This document shows positions 33,738 to 45,935 of a stretch of DNA of 64,000 nt, piece by piece. The DNA lies in assembly GCA_963921825.1 (NCBI GenBank), contig OY997595.1, forward strand, positions 13,385,228-13,449,227, given 5' to 3'. The notes under the pieces were generated by a model. The model saw only the letters and a program-made list of their open reading frames with translations. It was not told the DNA's origin and made no database searches. How positions within the stretch are numbered: the stretch's first letter is position 1; each line of letters begins with the position of its first letter. Both the position numbers and the translations under genes were made by a program. The stretch is from Erodium maritimum. Taxonomy: Eukaryota; Streptophyta; Magnoliopsida; Geraniales; Geraniaceae.

Positions 33738-36352
33738 CTACCTATGTCTGCAAGCAGGAAGAACTACATCTCGTATATGAACGAATACAATAGAAAAAGG
33801 CGCTACTGTGACGGGCGCTGATGAATTGACATACACAGGCTTCAAAACAGGTATGTCCCCAGTTGCATTTACAATCAAAGCATTTCCATTGAGCAGCATG
33901 GTTTGGCTTTGTATGTTCCCATCCTTGGCCGTCAGGTGATACTCCTCTCTCAGAATATCTCCGGGAAGCTTGATGGCACGCTTCTTGTGAGGCCTATGAG
34001 GCCTGTGGTTGTGTTTGTGACTGTGCTTGAGCTTATGCACCAATGTCCGGGTATTGTTATACACAATTTTGGCCTCAATTGTGGTACTGTTGTCTAAATT
34101 GATGAGTAGTAGTGTGTACCCTTTCTGCAACACAAACAATTCGGTCATTTTTTTTTATCAGATATGAATGCTGATTCTGATTATCTGCATTTGACTTACA
34201 GATGGGTGTTTCGCGCAATGTGCATAAGTGCGCAGCTTGTTCGTTTCATTGAAGCTTGTTGACATAACTTCTCTTCCCATTAATCTGTGCCAAAGCAGAG
34301 CGCTGCATCAACAAGAACCAAGCGTCAAGCAGATGTTCATTTCCAGATAAGTTCAAAACTCGTTGACAAAGATTATGACAAGTTTATCAATAACCTGTAG
34401 TAGTCTGGGTTTGGCATGAAGGTGGTAGTGTTGAGGAGGCCATAGTTCCCACCAATCAGAGTCTGCCGGCAATAAGTCTTTGTATCAAAAGATGACGACA
34501 TCCCTAGCTGATCCAAATACCTGTAGTTTCAGACAGAACCAACACCATTCAATCAGACAAATCTTGATGCCACTGTTCAAAGTTTATAGTAAGACTTACC
34601 AGAAACTAAAGACAAACGCGTTGGTCACGAGGTTATGGCCACTGTTGTAAGCCCCTCCAGCCTCACCAACCCATGCAGAGACATTGTGGGATGAGTTCTT
34701 GAGGATGCTCTGGAGGCTCCTGAATGTGTCAGCCTCGCCATCAAGGTAGGTTGGATCGAGAATCTTTTGAATCAGGTGGTCATCAACTCCTATACACAAG
34801 AAAACCAGTATTTGAAAATCGAACTCGAGATAGCAAGTGGAAAGTACAGTCAATGACTAGATTGTTTACTGCAGATATGCACCTGGGCCGAGATTATAGA
34901 TATGGTGGGTGACAACATCAAGATAGTTTCCAGTTTTGGCTACAAGTTCTTGGAACCAGCCTGCATCAAAAAATCCTCCAGGAGCGATGACTAGTGGCTT
35001 AAAGTGTGTATTGTTGTAAGCATTTTTCACTATCTTCGCCAGAGCTATTGTGTCATTTGCATACTGATCGGCTGCCACACTTGTCCCAATGCCAGAACCA
35101 CTCAGTTCATTTCCTGAACCACTGGAAATGTAAGGACTTGAACTATAAATTGAACTTGAAGAGCGGTTTTGGAGAGATAGAGGGCTTCTTACCAAGCTCC
35201 CAACCGGAGATTGTATACTTCTTTCTGACGGTATATTCAATGAGTGATTCTGAATTGGTGTAGTTCCAGGCTCCGGCCGCTGATCCATCTGCCTGTATAG
35301 TCCTTCCGGCGAGAGCATTCAACCCAAAAATAATCTTAGCCCTGAGTTTTAGCAAAAGGGTGATTGATGTTTGAGTCACATGTCTAAAATATATGAATCC
35401 ATTCAGTAATTGATAAAAAAATTACACCTATCAGTTTTAACTGTGAATCAGGTTTTGACAATAGACAAACACTCTATGGAGAACATGAAATTGTGGGTTA
35501 TCGATCAATAATGAAATCAACTCATAAGATTCATTTTATGTAAATCATTAAATCTGAGCTAAAGCAATAGAAAAATGAGATTGTTGGTTACCCAGATTTG
35601 TTGAAGAAGACATTGAGCTCATCCCATCTCTTCATGGGCAAGCATCCTTGGGAGAAACTAAACATCTCCGAGATGTTCTTAACGAATGGAGTGCAAGGTA
35701 CATGATTGTCTGGCGTGTCGTAAATGACTTTATCTTGCAATGTGCCTCCAAGTCTAATCTTCAATGGTGCAAAAGCTGGATCATTGTTGAAAATCCAAGC
35801 TCTTAGTCAAATTAACCATGCAGTTGTACTACTAAAACACATAAATACACACAAACATGAATATCCGGTAAGATGAATCAGCTAGAATGGGTCTAGGGCT
35901 TCAAAGTTCAAACCTTTAATGGCATTTAAGAAGACCTTGTTGTTCAGGTCCTGCACAGAGAAGAAGACCAAACAAGTTCAGAGACAGAAAAAAATGGTCT
36001 CTTCACCTAACCCGTCAAAGACTGGTTTCAAGGTTCAGAATTCTGAAAGAAAAAGAGCAGAAGAAAATGTGAAATACTTATATGGGTATGTGTATGTATA
36101 GAATACCAGATTGAGCAAAGAAGCTTGGCCCCAGCTGCAAGTCCCATAGTCACATTTCTCAGGAGGCCACCAATCCAGAGTGGCACAGACAAAATCATCA
36201 TCTATTCTTCCAATGGAAGCTCTCCCATTGATAAAGACAGTTCCTTGAAGAGTCCCATTTCCCAGTGAAGCCTCTGAGCTCACAGACATGAGGCTCAGGC
36301 TCAAGATACAGACCCAAAAGCTCAGACCCATGACCCAAATCTGAGAACCCAT
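33738..36352 (-). CDS. Heparanase-like GH79 glycoside hydrolase (9 exons)
   Basis: Exons on the minus strand: 36352-36107, 35950-35914, 35775-35592, 35341-35193, 35113-34883, 34789-34600, 34520-34395, 34302-34200 and 34124-33738. All junctions are GT-AG with matching phases, giving 550 residues, a normal length. Residues 1 to about 29 form a hydrophobic signal peptide ([20 protein letters not shown]), so the enzyme is secreted or wall-located. The N-terminal block ([19 protein letters not shown]) and LRLGGT-like [11 protein letters not shown] are typical. The acid/base is E208 in WELGNE, and the nucleophile is E325 in [14 protein letters not shown] His-rich insert ([19 protein letters not shown]) lies in the last exon. 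Plant members act as beta-glucuronidases on cell-wall proteoglycans such as arabinogalactan proteins; the exact substrate here is inferred. No break is seen. Confidence 0.93.
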
Positions 36353-36375
36353 TTCCAAAATGCTGAAGATCTGAG

Positions 36376-36386
36376 TTCTCTATATA
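36376..36386 (-). promoter_or_regulatory. Possible TATA box of the heparanase-like gene
   Basis: ATATATAGAG on the minus strand lies only about 25-30 bp before the ATG at 36352. If used, the 5' leader would be almost absent, so an upstream start is also possible. Confidence 0.3.
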
Positions 36387-36389
36387 TGG

Positions 36390-36993
36390 GTTGGGGAGCA
36401 GCAGAGGAAGGTTGAGCCTGCCCAGGAAGAGAGCTACAACTACAAGACGGGTTAGTTTAAAAAAGAGCTATAAATAATAGATATATTTACAATTACACAT
36501 GAGCTTGCTTGATCGAGCGTGTTTGCATCATTGGTAAAATTTCAAATATGTGGATAATAAACTATAAATATGGACAGGACTCACAATAACTTCAATTTAA
36601 TGATAACAAAATCATAAAAATGAGACCTTGGAGATCTCAGAACCCAGAGAAGAGGGTTTGGTATACCAAAAGTGGGCCATGGACTGTTTGTTCGTTGCTT
36701 TGCTTCAAGGAAGAGAAGATTTGCAATTGAAGTTAGAGAACAGTCTTGGAACCATGAGGTCTTGAGCAACTAAACAAAACCCAAACCATTAAAAAATAAC
36801 CAATGAATATTGGAACTTTAATGGACATAATCAATACCCTATTGGGCAGTGTCTTGGTATATGGAAACTTCTTTTTCTCTCTCTTTTTCATGGGTTACTG
36901 TAGCCACCCACATTTGTTTGACTTAACTGGTTTGACCAGTGTTATTTCAATCAACCAAATTTAAAAAGTATGTCTCATTGAACTAGAAAAAAG
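36390..36993. other. Upstream region of the heparanase-like gene
   Basis: AT-rich, with no coding features recognised. It probably contains the gene's promoter and borders the 37007 retroposon. Confidence 0.4.
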
Positions 36994-37006
36994 TATATCT
37001 TACTTT

Positions 37007-37848
37007 TTATTTGAAACGGGAAAAAAGTAGTATTGCGTTAAAATCGTGCTTACAAGGAGGGACCTAACAGTCTTGAATACCATCTTTTGTCCCAACCGGC
37101 CGTAGCCCGCCGGGCGCACATGGTTCCATACATATAGTCCGCTTTGATTCGCGGATCCGAACTTAGGATTTCCTCGATCCAACGTTATAAAAAAATAATA
37201 AACCAAATTCCTAAACTTATTGAGCCACATGATTATTCGAACTAAAACAGCGAAACCTACTGGAGAATTTGTCTTTAGTGCAGAATTCCCGAGATATCCC
37301 TGCTGCAAAAACTTGTTCGGGGTTGAAAGTCCCGAAGTTGGGTGCCTGTGAAGTAGGTCCCGAACTCCCGTTCCTCCTCCCGGATCCCAGATCCATCTAG
37401 GAAGCAGGCCCATGCCGGCGAGAGGTGACCCTAGGGCGGTAGGCCGCTGCAGATGGAAGACGGCGCGTGGAGCCCGTAATCCGGAGAACGGCAGGGGGGC
37501 CACGGTGGCTACTGGCTCGAAGGCGGGGCCGGTCCGGCGATGCAGGAACGGTAGCGCGAGTCGAGGGAGAGACCATGAAGCAACTTGAACGATGGGCAAC
37601 GACCTATGGGGACAGACCGGCTGCAAAAAAAGACAAAAACAAAAAAGTAAAACCCATAAATGGGTAAAAAGGACCCATAAATGGGTAGAATGGAACCTAG
37701 TGGTTAGGGTAGACGAGAGCTGTGAGTTAGAAGCTTCAATAGTTGCAATGGTGGAGAAGAAAGGGGGAGGGGAGGTGGGAGGGGAGGAGGCTGCGCAGAG
37801 AGCGCAGCCCCTAGGGTTTACATTAAACTTCCACGATGGCACTACAAA
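37007..37848 (-). mobile_element. Non-autonomous LINE-like retroposon, 842 bp
   Basis: The 13-bp repeat TATATCTTACTTT flanks it (36994-37006 and 37849-37861). Read on the minus strand it starts with C/T-rich, GC-rich sequence and ends 'cccgtttcaaataaaaa'. Its 3' 130 bp resemble those of the plus-strand element at 41936 ('tatggaaccatgtgcgcc...gctacggccgg' against 'tatgggtccatgagcacc...gctacggtcgg'). A 280-codon open frame spans it but has no domain and crosses the target duplication, so it is not called as a gene. Confidence 0.75.
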
Positions 37849-37861
37849 TATATCTTACTTT

Positions 37862-38990
37862 GAACTATGGTAAATTGTAAGATACATGTTGGCTAACTTT
37901 AGAGTTTAAAGCTCAACAAAGAAGATCAGGACGAACAGCTACTGAGGGTTGTCGGATTTTTCTTGAATAGTATCAGAAGAAACATCGATAATATCTTTTG
38001 ATGGTGTCTGATAGTTTCCGACAAATATCTAATTCAAGTACTTCATATTTTATTTCACTTTTCTTAAGCTTTTAACCTAGTTCCTTATCTTCGTTAATGA
38101 AGATATTGTTGTTGATGTTTTTTGAAAACTTTCCCATACAATTTTCATACATTAGGACCAGTAAGTTTCTCGGATAACCTTGTGAATCATAGACTAATGT
38201 AGAGAATTTGAAGAACATTATTGGTGGCAATCTTACCGATTATCTGATTCGAATTATTTTCCGTCTTGCTCTAATCATGTAGTCTCCTTGCTCCAAGTGT
38301 TAATGACTGTTCATCTAACGGTGTAGCCTTACTTGTGAAGGCTAGGTCGTAAATTGATACACAACAAAAATAACTACAGGTACTCGTTGGGCCGTTATAG
38401 GGTTTATTAAAGCATGTGGAGCTTTAGGGAAAGGTAAATGTGCAAAACGGAACGAGGTAAGAGATTTGTAAGGGTGATTTGTGCATCAAACATCACTTAT
38501 TGAAATAATGATGCTTTTTCAATATGCATGAAAGAAAATTATGTTCAAACTTTGAATAAAGTCAAATCATGAGTCTGATGCTTCCCAATGCATTTCGATG
38601 GGTACAAATAAAAAATAAAAAAATTCAAGCTGTCAATCGAGTAGATCATGTGAGGTTAGTTGCCACGTGTTATCCATGTACTAATGACGTTTCAATTTCT
38701 GATTAATCAAGGTAAGTCATCAAACGTGACTCATCTCCTCTCTATTTATACCATTCATTCTTACTTGTAAACCTTAACCCACCACCACATGTTGGATCAC
38801 ATTCACCGTTTTTATCCACCCGACTGAAATTACTACCTTTATCATATAAAATTTACCCCCCCCCCCCCTCCCTCTTCCCAAGCCCCATGTGGATCTGCCA
38901 CTGACTATGGGTGAAAAGTGGATGATTAAATGTTCACAAAGACATAGTGATGGTGGTGGGTGTACGAGACGAAATTCGGGAAGGAACACG
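37862..38990. other. Intergenic region; C-run and possible MITE end
   Basis: No gene was recognised. A 12-13 bp C-run lies at about 38857-38870. GTGGATCTGCCACTG at 38888-38902 looks like the terminus of the CAGTGGCAGAGC MITE family found at 51806, as a possible fragment. Confidence 0.4.
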
Positions 38991-39752
38991 CTAACGACTA
39001 GGGGTGGGCATGGTCGGTTAAACCGACCATGAGCCTTACTTTGACACCACACCTCAAATCTGCGGATTCCAAATTTTAAGACCTCCGCCGGGACCGGGAC
39101 CGGAAAATTCGAAATTTTCTGACCACTTCGGTTTGAGGTCGGTTTGGAGGTTTGAACCGACCACCCATTTAAATTTGGGCCACTAGAATGGGCCCTATTA
39201 TTTGGGCCTGAACAGGCCCAAAGTATAATTTTGACATGTAAATAAAAAGACAGTAGAATTTTTTTTTCAGGCCAAAAACCATTAAAAGATGATCAGAAAT
39301 AGCCATAAGCCAATTTCTGGTCATCCCTTAATGATGAAAAACACCTTCCTAGAACTAATACCTCAAAAAATAATAGTGTTACATAGTTTGAGTTTTCAAC
39401 GAAGAGAGAAATCCAAAAACAACATTACAAATACATAGGATTCAAAGACTACATATACTAATGTCTTCATCCTTCATTCTTCAAAATGGTTCGTCATCAC
39501 TTCAATCCAAGCTCATCTCTTCGTCCTTGATTCTTCAAAATGGTACCTGTCAACAAAATACAACATCAGTAGAGAGCAAAACACACAAACAACAGCAAAT
39601 ACAAAAACGATAACCACTTACCAAACACACATACCAACCAAATTCAAAACATAACAGGAACCCCAATAGAAGATGATTTTTCAGCAATGGCTGCATAAAT
39701 CTGTTAAGTGTTAACAGTTAGAATTTAATACTATATGAATGCAAAGTATAAG

Positions 39753-40595
39753 TTAAAAATAAAAGTTAAAATATATATCATCATCAACAATCTGTAACTT
39801 GTCCATCTCAGCCTCTAAAGCAGTTGTGGTGAGGAGTGTTGGTGGAGATTTCAGCCAATCTTTGGTACATATCAAGGCTTGTACAATCTCAGTAGCCAAA
39901 GAACTCGTGAAATCATGGACTACCCTACTCCCATCACTAAAAGCACATTCACTTGACACAGTTGTGATTGGAATAGCTAGAATATCTCTAGCCATTGTTG
40001 ATAAAATGGGGTATCGGTTGGCATTCTCTGCCCACCATGTCAACACTTGGAAAGTAGTAGAATCTGCAACTTCAGGCTCTAAGAGGTATTTCTCAAGTTC
40101 AAATTTTGGGGTCCCCTCAATCGAGGTTTTCAACCTCTTATATGCCTCAAACCTTTTGTGCTTAACAGCTTTGTCGGTAACAACTACTGCTGGTGTGGCA
40201 GATTGCGTTACCGACTCAGCAGATTGATCATACTCGCTGTTGTACTGAACAAACAGTGACTCCAAAGATTGTTTCACTAATGGGATGAGTATGTCAGAGT
40301 TTTCAGTCACATACATGTTCACAATAAGATAATTCACATAACCAAGTTTCTTTCGGGGATCTAAAATGGGTGCAATGAATGTAAACAAATTTAGCATACC
40401 CAAATCCCCGAAGTACTTATGAAATTTCAGACTCATCTTGACAGCCATGTTGCGCATGTCAAGGTTCTCATGTACCAAACCCTCAGAAATTGATGTATGA
40501 ATACCAGATATTTCATCTAATATCAAGTTTGATGTAGCATAATTTGAACCTGATATCCTCACCGTTATCTCATAAAAGTGCTCTAGGAAAGACAT
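39753..40595 (-). pseudogene. hAT transposase, C-terminal fragment
   Basis: 280 codons on the minus strand. The first part resembles the C-terminal half of the RNase H-like core of plant RICESLEEPER-type transposases (APILDPRKKLGYVNYLI). The last 90 residues form the hAT dimerisation domain: FELEKYLLEPEV, then VLTWWAENANRYPILSTMAR, then SSECAFSDGSRVV and ALICTKDWL. The BED zinc finger and the first part of the catalytic core are missing upstream to the 41760 end. The frame could be preceded by an exon, since an AG acceptor occurs just upstream, but no N-terminal exons were found. It cannot be an active transposase as seen. Confidence 0.85.
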
Positions 40596-40788
40596 GCAAA
40601 ACTAATCATTAACCCTACAAAAAAAATTAATTTAAGCTAACAATTTTTTAGCTAAGATGTTATACTAAACTAACATGTAAAACTAATCATTAACCCTAAA
40701 CTTCTGTTAACCAGAATACAAAAGACTTTGATTAACCCTAAACTAAGATACAAAACCCTAAACTAAGATACAACCCTAAACTAAGATA

Positions 40789-40924
40789 CAAAACCCTAAA
40801 CTGAGATGCAAATTTAAGCAAAACCAAGCATAAACAGAGATAGGTTCGATTTTATACAAAACCCTAAACTGAGATGCAAATTTAAGCAAAACCAAGCATA
40901 AACAGAGATAGGTTCGATTTTATA
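40789..40924 (+). repeat. 68-bp direct duplication inside the hAT element
   Basis: Two near-identical 68-bp units ('ctgagatgcaaatttaagca' at 40801 and 40869), preceded by five interspersed 'aaccctaaact' units. The CCCTAAA-like units are not a telomeric array, as they are spaced by other sequence. Confidence 0.85.
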
Positions 40925-41935
40925 CCTTCCTTTTTTCGATGTACATCTCTTCAACCCAACTTCCCGAGCTTGATGTAGATCTGAAGGTTGATTTAGATCT
41001 GAAGCTTGATGCTCCAAATCTGGTTCGAGTTTTGGAGTTCTAAGACCTCATCCCCTCTCCCTCTTTAAGCTACCGCGATTCCAGACTCAGCAACGGTAAC
41101 CTCGCCGCATTAAATGCAGAGGATATGATAATCGGAGCGAATTTCACAGAAAGTAGCAAAAATACGACTAAGCCAGAGAGAGAAGAGGGACTCGAGGAGG
41201 TTGAGTGTCTTGGCCTTCGGGACTGAGACATGGGGAAAGGGTTGAAGGAAGCTATGTGAGGGAAGTAGCTGGTGAGATTTGAGAGGTGGTGGTGACTGAT
41301 GGCGTACGGAGGCAGCAGAAACAGTGACTCGGTGAGAGAGAGAGAGAGAGCGATCGAAGAGACAGAGAGAGAGAGAACGACGAGAGACTAAGAGAGTATG
41401 GAGGAAGAGAGAAAAAGGATTAGGGTTAACGAAGGATGGACGACCGAGATTCAAACCCTAAGATCAACGATCCAGATTCAGCGGGCTTATATACAGTTGT
41501 TGGGCTTCAGACGAACATGGGCCTATCGATGCTGGGCTTCGCTATTCCATTGGGCCTTAAGCAGGCCCGCTACTGTTCCGGTCGGTTTACACAAAACCAC
41601 TGGTCTGGTTCTCTTGAACCGGCCCCCGACCTGAACTACGCCGGTTCAGGCATTTTCCGACCTGAACTACGCCGGAAACCTCCGGTTCCGGTCTCTCCGG
41701 TCCCAAATGTGGTCGGTTATGGTCGGAAACCGGCGGTCCCGGTTTTTATGCCCACCCCTACTAACGACAGTGTGGAGACAAAGGAGAGGTTTTAGGGCAA
41801 ACTAAGAGAGCCATCAAATCGTCACTATTAGGGAAAGAGTTAAAACAGTCAAAAACTAACTATAAGTTTTCAATAATTCGTTAAAAATAGGTATATTTTT
41901 ATAATTAAAACACATAATAAGATATATATTTTTAA

Positions 41936-42855
41936 CACAACTTCTCAGAGGTTTCTCTCTAATCCTTTTAGGGTTCAACGTCGCAGCCGCTGCCCCCCAT
42001 TTTTTCCGATCGCCTTCTACCCTCCCTTCACCTCCACCACTCACACAACCTCCTCCCTCCACTCCGCCTCCGCTGACAACCACGCAGCCAGGATAGTTGT
42101 TGCCTTCCACGAGCTTTATGTCACAGTCTTCGTGCCTGCAGAGCCCCCGCCGCCCTCCCTCCATCGTTCACAGTCATCTCTACCCAGTCACCGTCGGATA
42201 TCTCCATCCCTCGTCTCCACAGACCGGAAATGAAGCCGTCCGATCAGATCCACCCCCTTGCAGAGGTTGTCCACCGCCTGGTGACCTCTGTCCAGCGCGC
42301 CGTCGATGCCCCTCCATCGTTGTTCGGTCGGGATCTGGTTCCTCCGGTGTAACACCCTCAGATGTCACCGCGTCCTTTGGCTCTAAAGGACAAACCAGGC
42401 GCGATTCTGGCCGCAAATGAGGAGGACCAGGTGTAGCAGACGGAGGCAAGGAAGCCTCTGACGCAGGGATGACCCGACTCGGCAGGGGTGGGTGGAGTCG
42501 ATGTCGGACTATACCTACAGACCCGGGACATCCAGTGCTGGGAGGTCCCGGGCAGCCTGCAACAACAACTCAGTTATTTTACCTGTTTTCTCGTTATTTG
42601 CTTTGTTTCTGGAACAATTTATTTCTTGCGTTGTTTCGGGTTTTACATTTCATGTCTTGTTGTTTTGAGACGATGGTAGGGAGTTGTCTTGAGTTTTTGC
42701 CCACGATTTCAAGTGAGCTAATATTATGGGTCCATGAGCACCAGGCTTGCTACGGTCGGCCCGGAAAAATATCTGGAACCCGAGGCGGTCACGTCTCATC
42801 CTGTTTGATTGTCATTTGGCATTAATGAAAGTCTCGATTACCCGTTTCAAAAAAA
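41936..42855 (+). mobile_element. Non-autonomous LINE-like retroposon, ~920 bp
   Basis: AAGATATATATTTTTAA occurs at 41919-41935 and 42855-42871, a 17-bp target duplication. The element starts C/T-rich and GC-rich and ends 'cattaatgaaagtctcgattacccgtttcaaaaaaa'. Its 3' part matches the reverse-strand element at 37007. No ORF1 or RT domain was recognised. Confidence 0.78.
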
Positions 42856-42964
42856 AGATATATATTTTTAAATTTTGATCCAATTTAGAACATAGTTTAC
42901 TCTTCAAATACGAGAGCTTTAAAGATTCATTGTAAAAGAAGCACACGACTCTCTGAAAACCCTA

Positions 42965-43155
42965 TTGTGTGTTCATCTTTTTCAAGATATATACAACCAC
43001 CATCTTTTTCAATTCCAGCAAAAACTGTGTACAACAGAGCCGCTATTCCGGGATGGGCTTGTCGTGTTTTTCTCGAACCGCGGCTCGCCGGAGTCTTTTA
43101 GGCAGACAAAGTCAGACATCCAATCTCCTCGCAGCTTTACCGAAATTTGTCGTCA
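42965..43155 (+). other. Left half of an unrecognised sequence split by solo LTR copy 3
   Basis: The stretch up to CGTCA is continuous, once the LTR and one CGTCA are ignored, with 45669 onward. A frame from ATG 43051 (MGLSCFSRTAARRSLLGRQS) is open up to the insertion but not convincingly beyond it. Not recognised. Confidence 0.35.
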
Positions 43156-45663
43156 TGTCACGCCCCAAATCCGGTTTTGACCGGACTCGAGACGTGAACT
43201 AAAACAATAATAATTTAGAACAAAATTAAAGCCGAAACAGTCTCAAATAACAATTTTAAACTCCGAAATTTGACCACGAGTCAACAGCTCGGTAAAAACA
43301 TTCAGTAAAAAGGTTTAATAAAAGAAAATAGTACGTCTCTAGAACGCTAGTCTAGGACCCTCGCTAGCTCCCGAGCCTCGAGTATCCGACTTGTACACAT
43401 CCCGCTCAGGACCTGAAAAACAACAAGCTAAGGGATGAGCTTTCACTCAGTAGGAAAAGTAGTTAAGGTTATAAGCAAGCGCTCACCACCACGGGTAACC
43501 GTTCAATTAAGGCATACTAGTACAGCACACAACTAATTTCCAACGGAACTCGCAACCACAAACCTCAACTCAAGACCAAACCACACTCACAAACATACTC
43601 AAACGACCAAGCACAAACTGCAACTACAACACTTAACAGGTCATCAAGCATAATGTAAACAGTAAAATCACATACATGTCTCGTACCGCAGTCCCCTACT
43701 CCGCCGGTTGTCCACAGCCCGACTCTAACATATCACACCGGAACACACATCATCGGCCTAGATATCTTCCCGGAAAATACTCGGGGCATTATCACAATAC
43801 GTCACACCGGAATCTCCATCGGCCTAGACATATTCACAGAACTCCTTCGGGGCACGACTCGTAGAGCCAAAACACGACACCAAGTGTCAACACAAACCGT
43901 CGACCTAGATATCCCACATCGGAATACCCCCTCGATGTAGGTATCGTACCGGAACCACTACCCGGGGGACCGCGCATATGTGGGACCCCATCGTCGGCTT
44001 AGGTACTACCCTACATCGTCGTACACCCTCGGTCGTAGGTACCATACCGGAATACAACTCCCCTTGGAACAAACATCAAGATAATAACACGCATCGCAAT
44101 GCCATAATTCAAACACGGCTTACCAAGCCCAACAATCTTACCACAACCAGTCACGTCGGTCTATCAACCACCCGACCATTTCACAAGCAATGATTCACGT
44201 CATAACAAGCATGGCACACTTGCCCACAGATAATCACAGGGCTCAACATGGCCCGCATGCATTTCTACCAGCACAACAATCCCAAACTTACGGCTCGACA
44301 AGGCACGTAAGCTATCCCTCAGTACACTCGTTCCTCACCTCCTAATCATGCAAATCTAACAGTTTAAATTAAGTAAAAACAACCTATAGGAATACTAGTA
44401 ACTTTCCACAATCGAACCGGTATCCGCTACGATCCCTACATCAAGAAGACAAGACAGTTACGTCTCCTAGCTGCTGACGCCCTGGCTTGCTTCCTCCTCC
44501 ACTTCACGGTGCCCTCAGGTCTCCTCCTTCGTCGATCTCGGGCCCAAAGTCTTGGCCACACAAACAAAACCCGAATCAGTACTAAATTCGAAACGAATTA
44601 ACGAGGAAACACCAAAATAAGCCCGAGGTCCAAACATAGGCTAAAGGGCCCAAAAATGGGTCCGTCACGGTTCAGGTCACGGATCTGATCACGGATCCGT
44701 GGCCCAGGCCGTCACGGATCTACTCACGGAGCCGTGACGTCTTCCGTCACGGTGGCCGTCACGGATCCGTGACGGGTCTGGAACAGTCCGCCTTCTTCTT
44801 CCTCCATCTTCGATTTTCACGATTTTAACCCCCAAAACCTCCATTGAAGACCACCCCAAGCTCCAAAACAGGTCCTAAAACGTCTCTACTTAAACAACCA
44901 ACATGGGTCATCAACAAAACTCCACAAAACCACAATAAATCCAACCTCCAATCTCCTTTTTACTCCATAAATCAAAATCCAAACATCAAACTCCAAAATC
45001 CACCCAAGTTCTTCCATTCTCCTCCAAAACCCAAGAACCAAATCAATCAAAAACGAAAATAGGAAAGGGATTTACCTTGAGGGTGATGAATAGATGAAGA
45101 AACAAGAGGTTTGGAGTGGTTTTGGGTAGAAAAAAGCTTCAAGCTTCCAATTTTCCTCCTTTCTTCTCCTTCAAGTCTCCAAACCACTTTTTCTTCTTCC
45201 TCTCTATACCAATTTCGGCCACCAACACTAAAATGCTGAAATTGCCTAGGGTTTTATGCCTTTAACCCTCTTTTTGATGTTCCCAAAATACCCTTCCACC
45301 CTTATCTCTCCAAGACCGCTCATCTTAAGGACACATGGGTCTTTTTGACCCTCATTCTACCCCTCCAAGCTTTTAAGGACAAGTGTCCAACTAGGGACCA
45401 CCTCCTCCCCAATTAAATTCAGCACTTATAATTTAATCGGTTTGTCCTTAAATGGATGTCATTTGACCCGAGTTGACTTGTTCACAAACCAAGTCCCCAG
45501 AAAGGAAACGGCCCAACTAAGCTAACCATGATGACGGCTAAGCTTTTTGGACCCGGAAAGGTCCCGAATGACTCCCGGAGTCATCGGTTGACTTTTCTGC
45601 CAGAAAGTCAACTTTCGCTGAAAACTTCCGGTTCGACCGGGAACGACCGGGGCGGTTCTTACA
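43156..45663 (+). mobile_element. Solo LTR of a long-LTR gypsy-type element (copy 3)
   Basis: 2508 bp, begins TGTCACGCCCCAAATCCGG and ends TTCTTACA, flanked by perfect 5-bp CGTCA (43151-43155, 45664-45668). Same family and orientation as copy 2, inverted relative to copy 1. Shared internal phrases include 'gatgagctttcactcagtagg' and 'ctcctagctgctgacg'. No internal region or second LTR. Confidence 0.88.
44660..44780. repeat. Cluster of TCACGG repeats with a 20-bp perfect palindrome
   Basis: TCACGG or its complement occurs about ten times in 120 bp. At 44756-44775 CCGTCACGGATCCGTGACGG is a perfect 20-bp palindrome. It lies inside solo LTR copy 3. Confidence 0.85.
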
Positions 45664-45935
45664 CGTCAGTAGGCTTCCCCCTCCTCCTTGTTCCAAACAC
45701 CAAGTCTAAGAGACTTCACATCGAGTTTAAGAGGCTACTGCGAGCCTCTAATGCTACTCTTATATCGATATCCAAAGTTTATGACCTTGATTTATCGCGG
45801 TTTGGTTCTGGTAAAGTATTGCCAACCGAACACCCGCACGAGCAGGTTGGAGAATATGTTGGAGTAGTACAGTCGATGGATTTGGGATTCGAGGGGAGGG
45901 ACGATAGGATGGGGTCCGTTTCCATGGCACCCTAG
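45664..45935 (+). other. Right half of the split, unrecognised sequence
   Basis: An open frame (VGFPLLLVPNTKSKRLHIEF, then DLDLSRFGSGKVLPTEHPHE) runs to the stop at 45933-45935. Composition is protein-like, but it was not assigned to a family, and no matching open frame exists on the left side of the LTR. Possibly a decayed gene or retroelement. Confidence 0.3.

Larger units (their letters stand above)
38999..41760 (-). mobile_element. hAT transposon with degenerate transposase
   Basis: Ends TAGGGGTGGGCAT and ATGCCCACCCCTA are inverted copies. They are flanked by the perfect 8-bp duplication CTAACGAC (38991-38998, 41761-41768), diagnostic of hAT. Subterminal regions repeat 'ggtcggtt', 'gaaccgacc', 'ggtccggt'-like motifs near both ends. 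The 2762-bp body carries only the C-terminal part of a transposase on the minus strand. Confidence 0.93.

Noticed and set aside
37015..37400. Possible organelle DNA insertion
   Set aside because: Considered because of the unusual frame, but the TSD, tail and similarity to 42720-42850 explain it as a retroposon.
37000..37842. 280-codon open frame on the minus strand
   Set aside because: It crosses a retroposon target duplication and lacks any known domain; composition reflects the GC-rich retroposon body.
40730..40930. Telomere-like CCCTAAA units
   Set aside because: Only scattered units spaced by other sequence within an hAT element; not a telomeric array.
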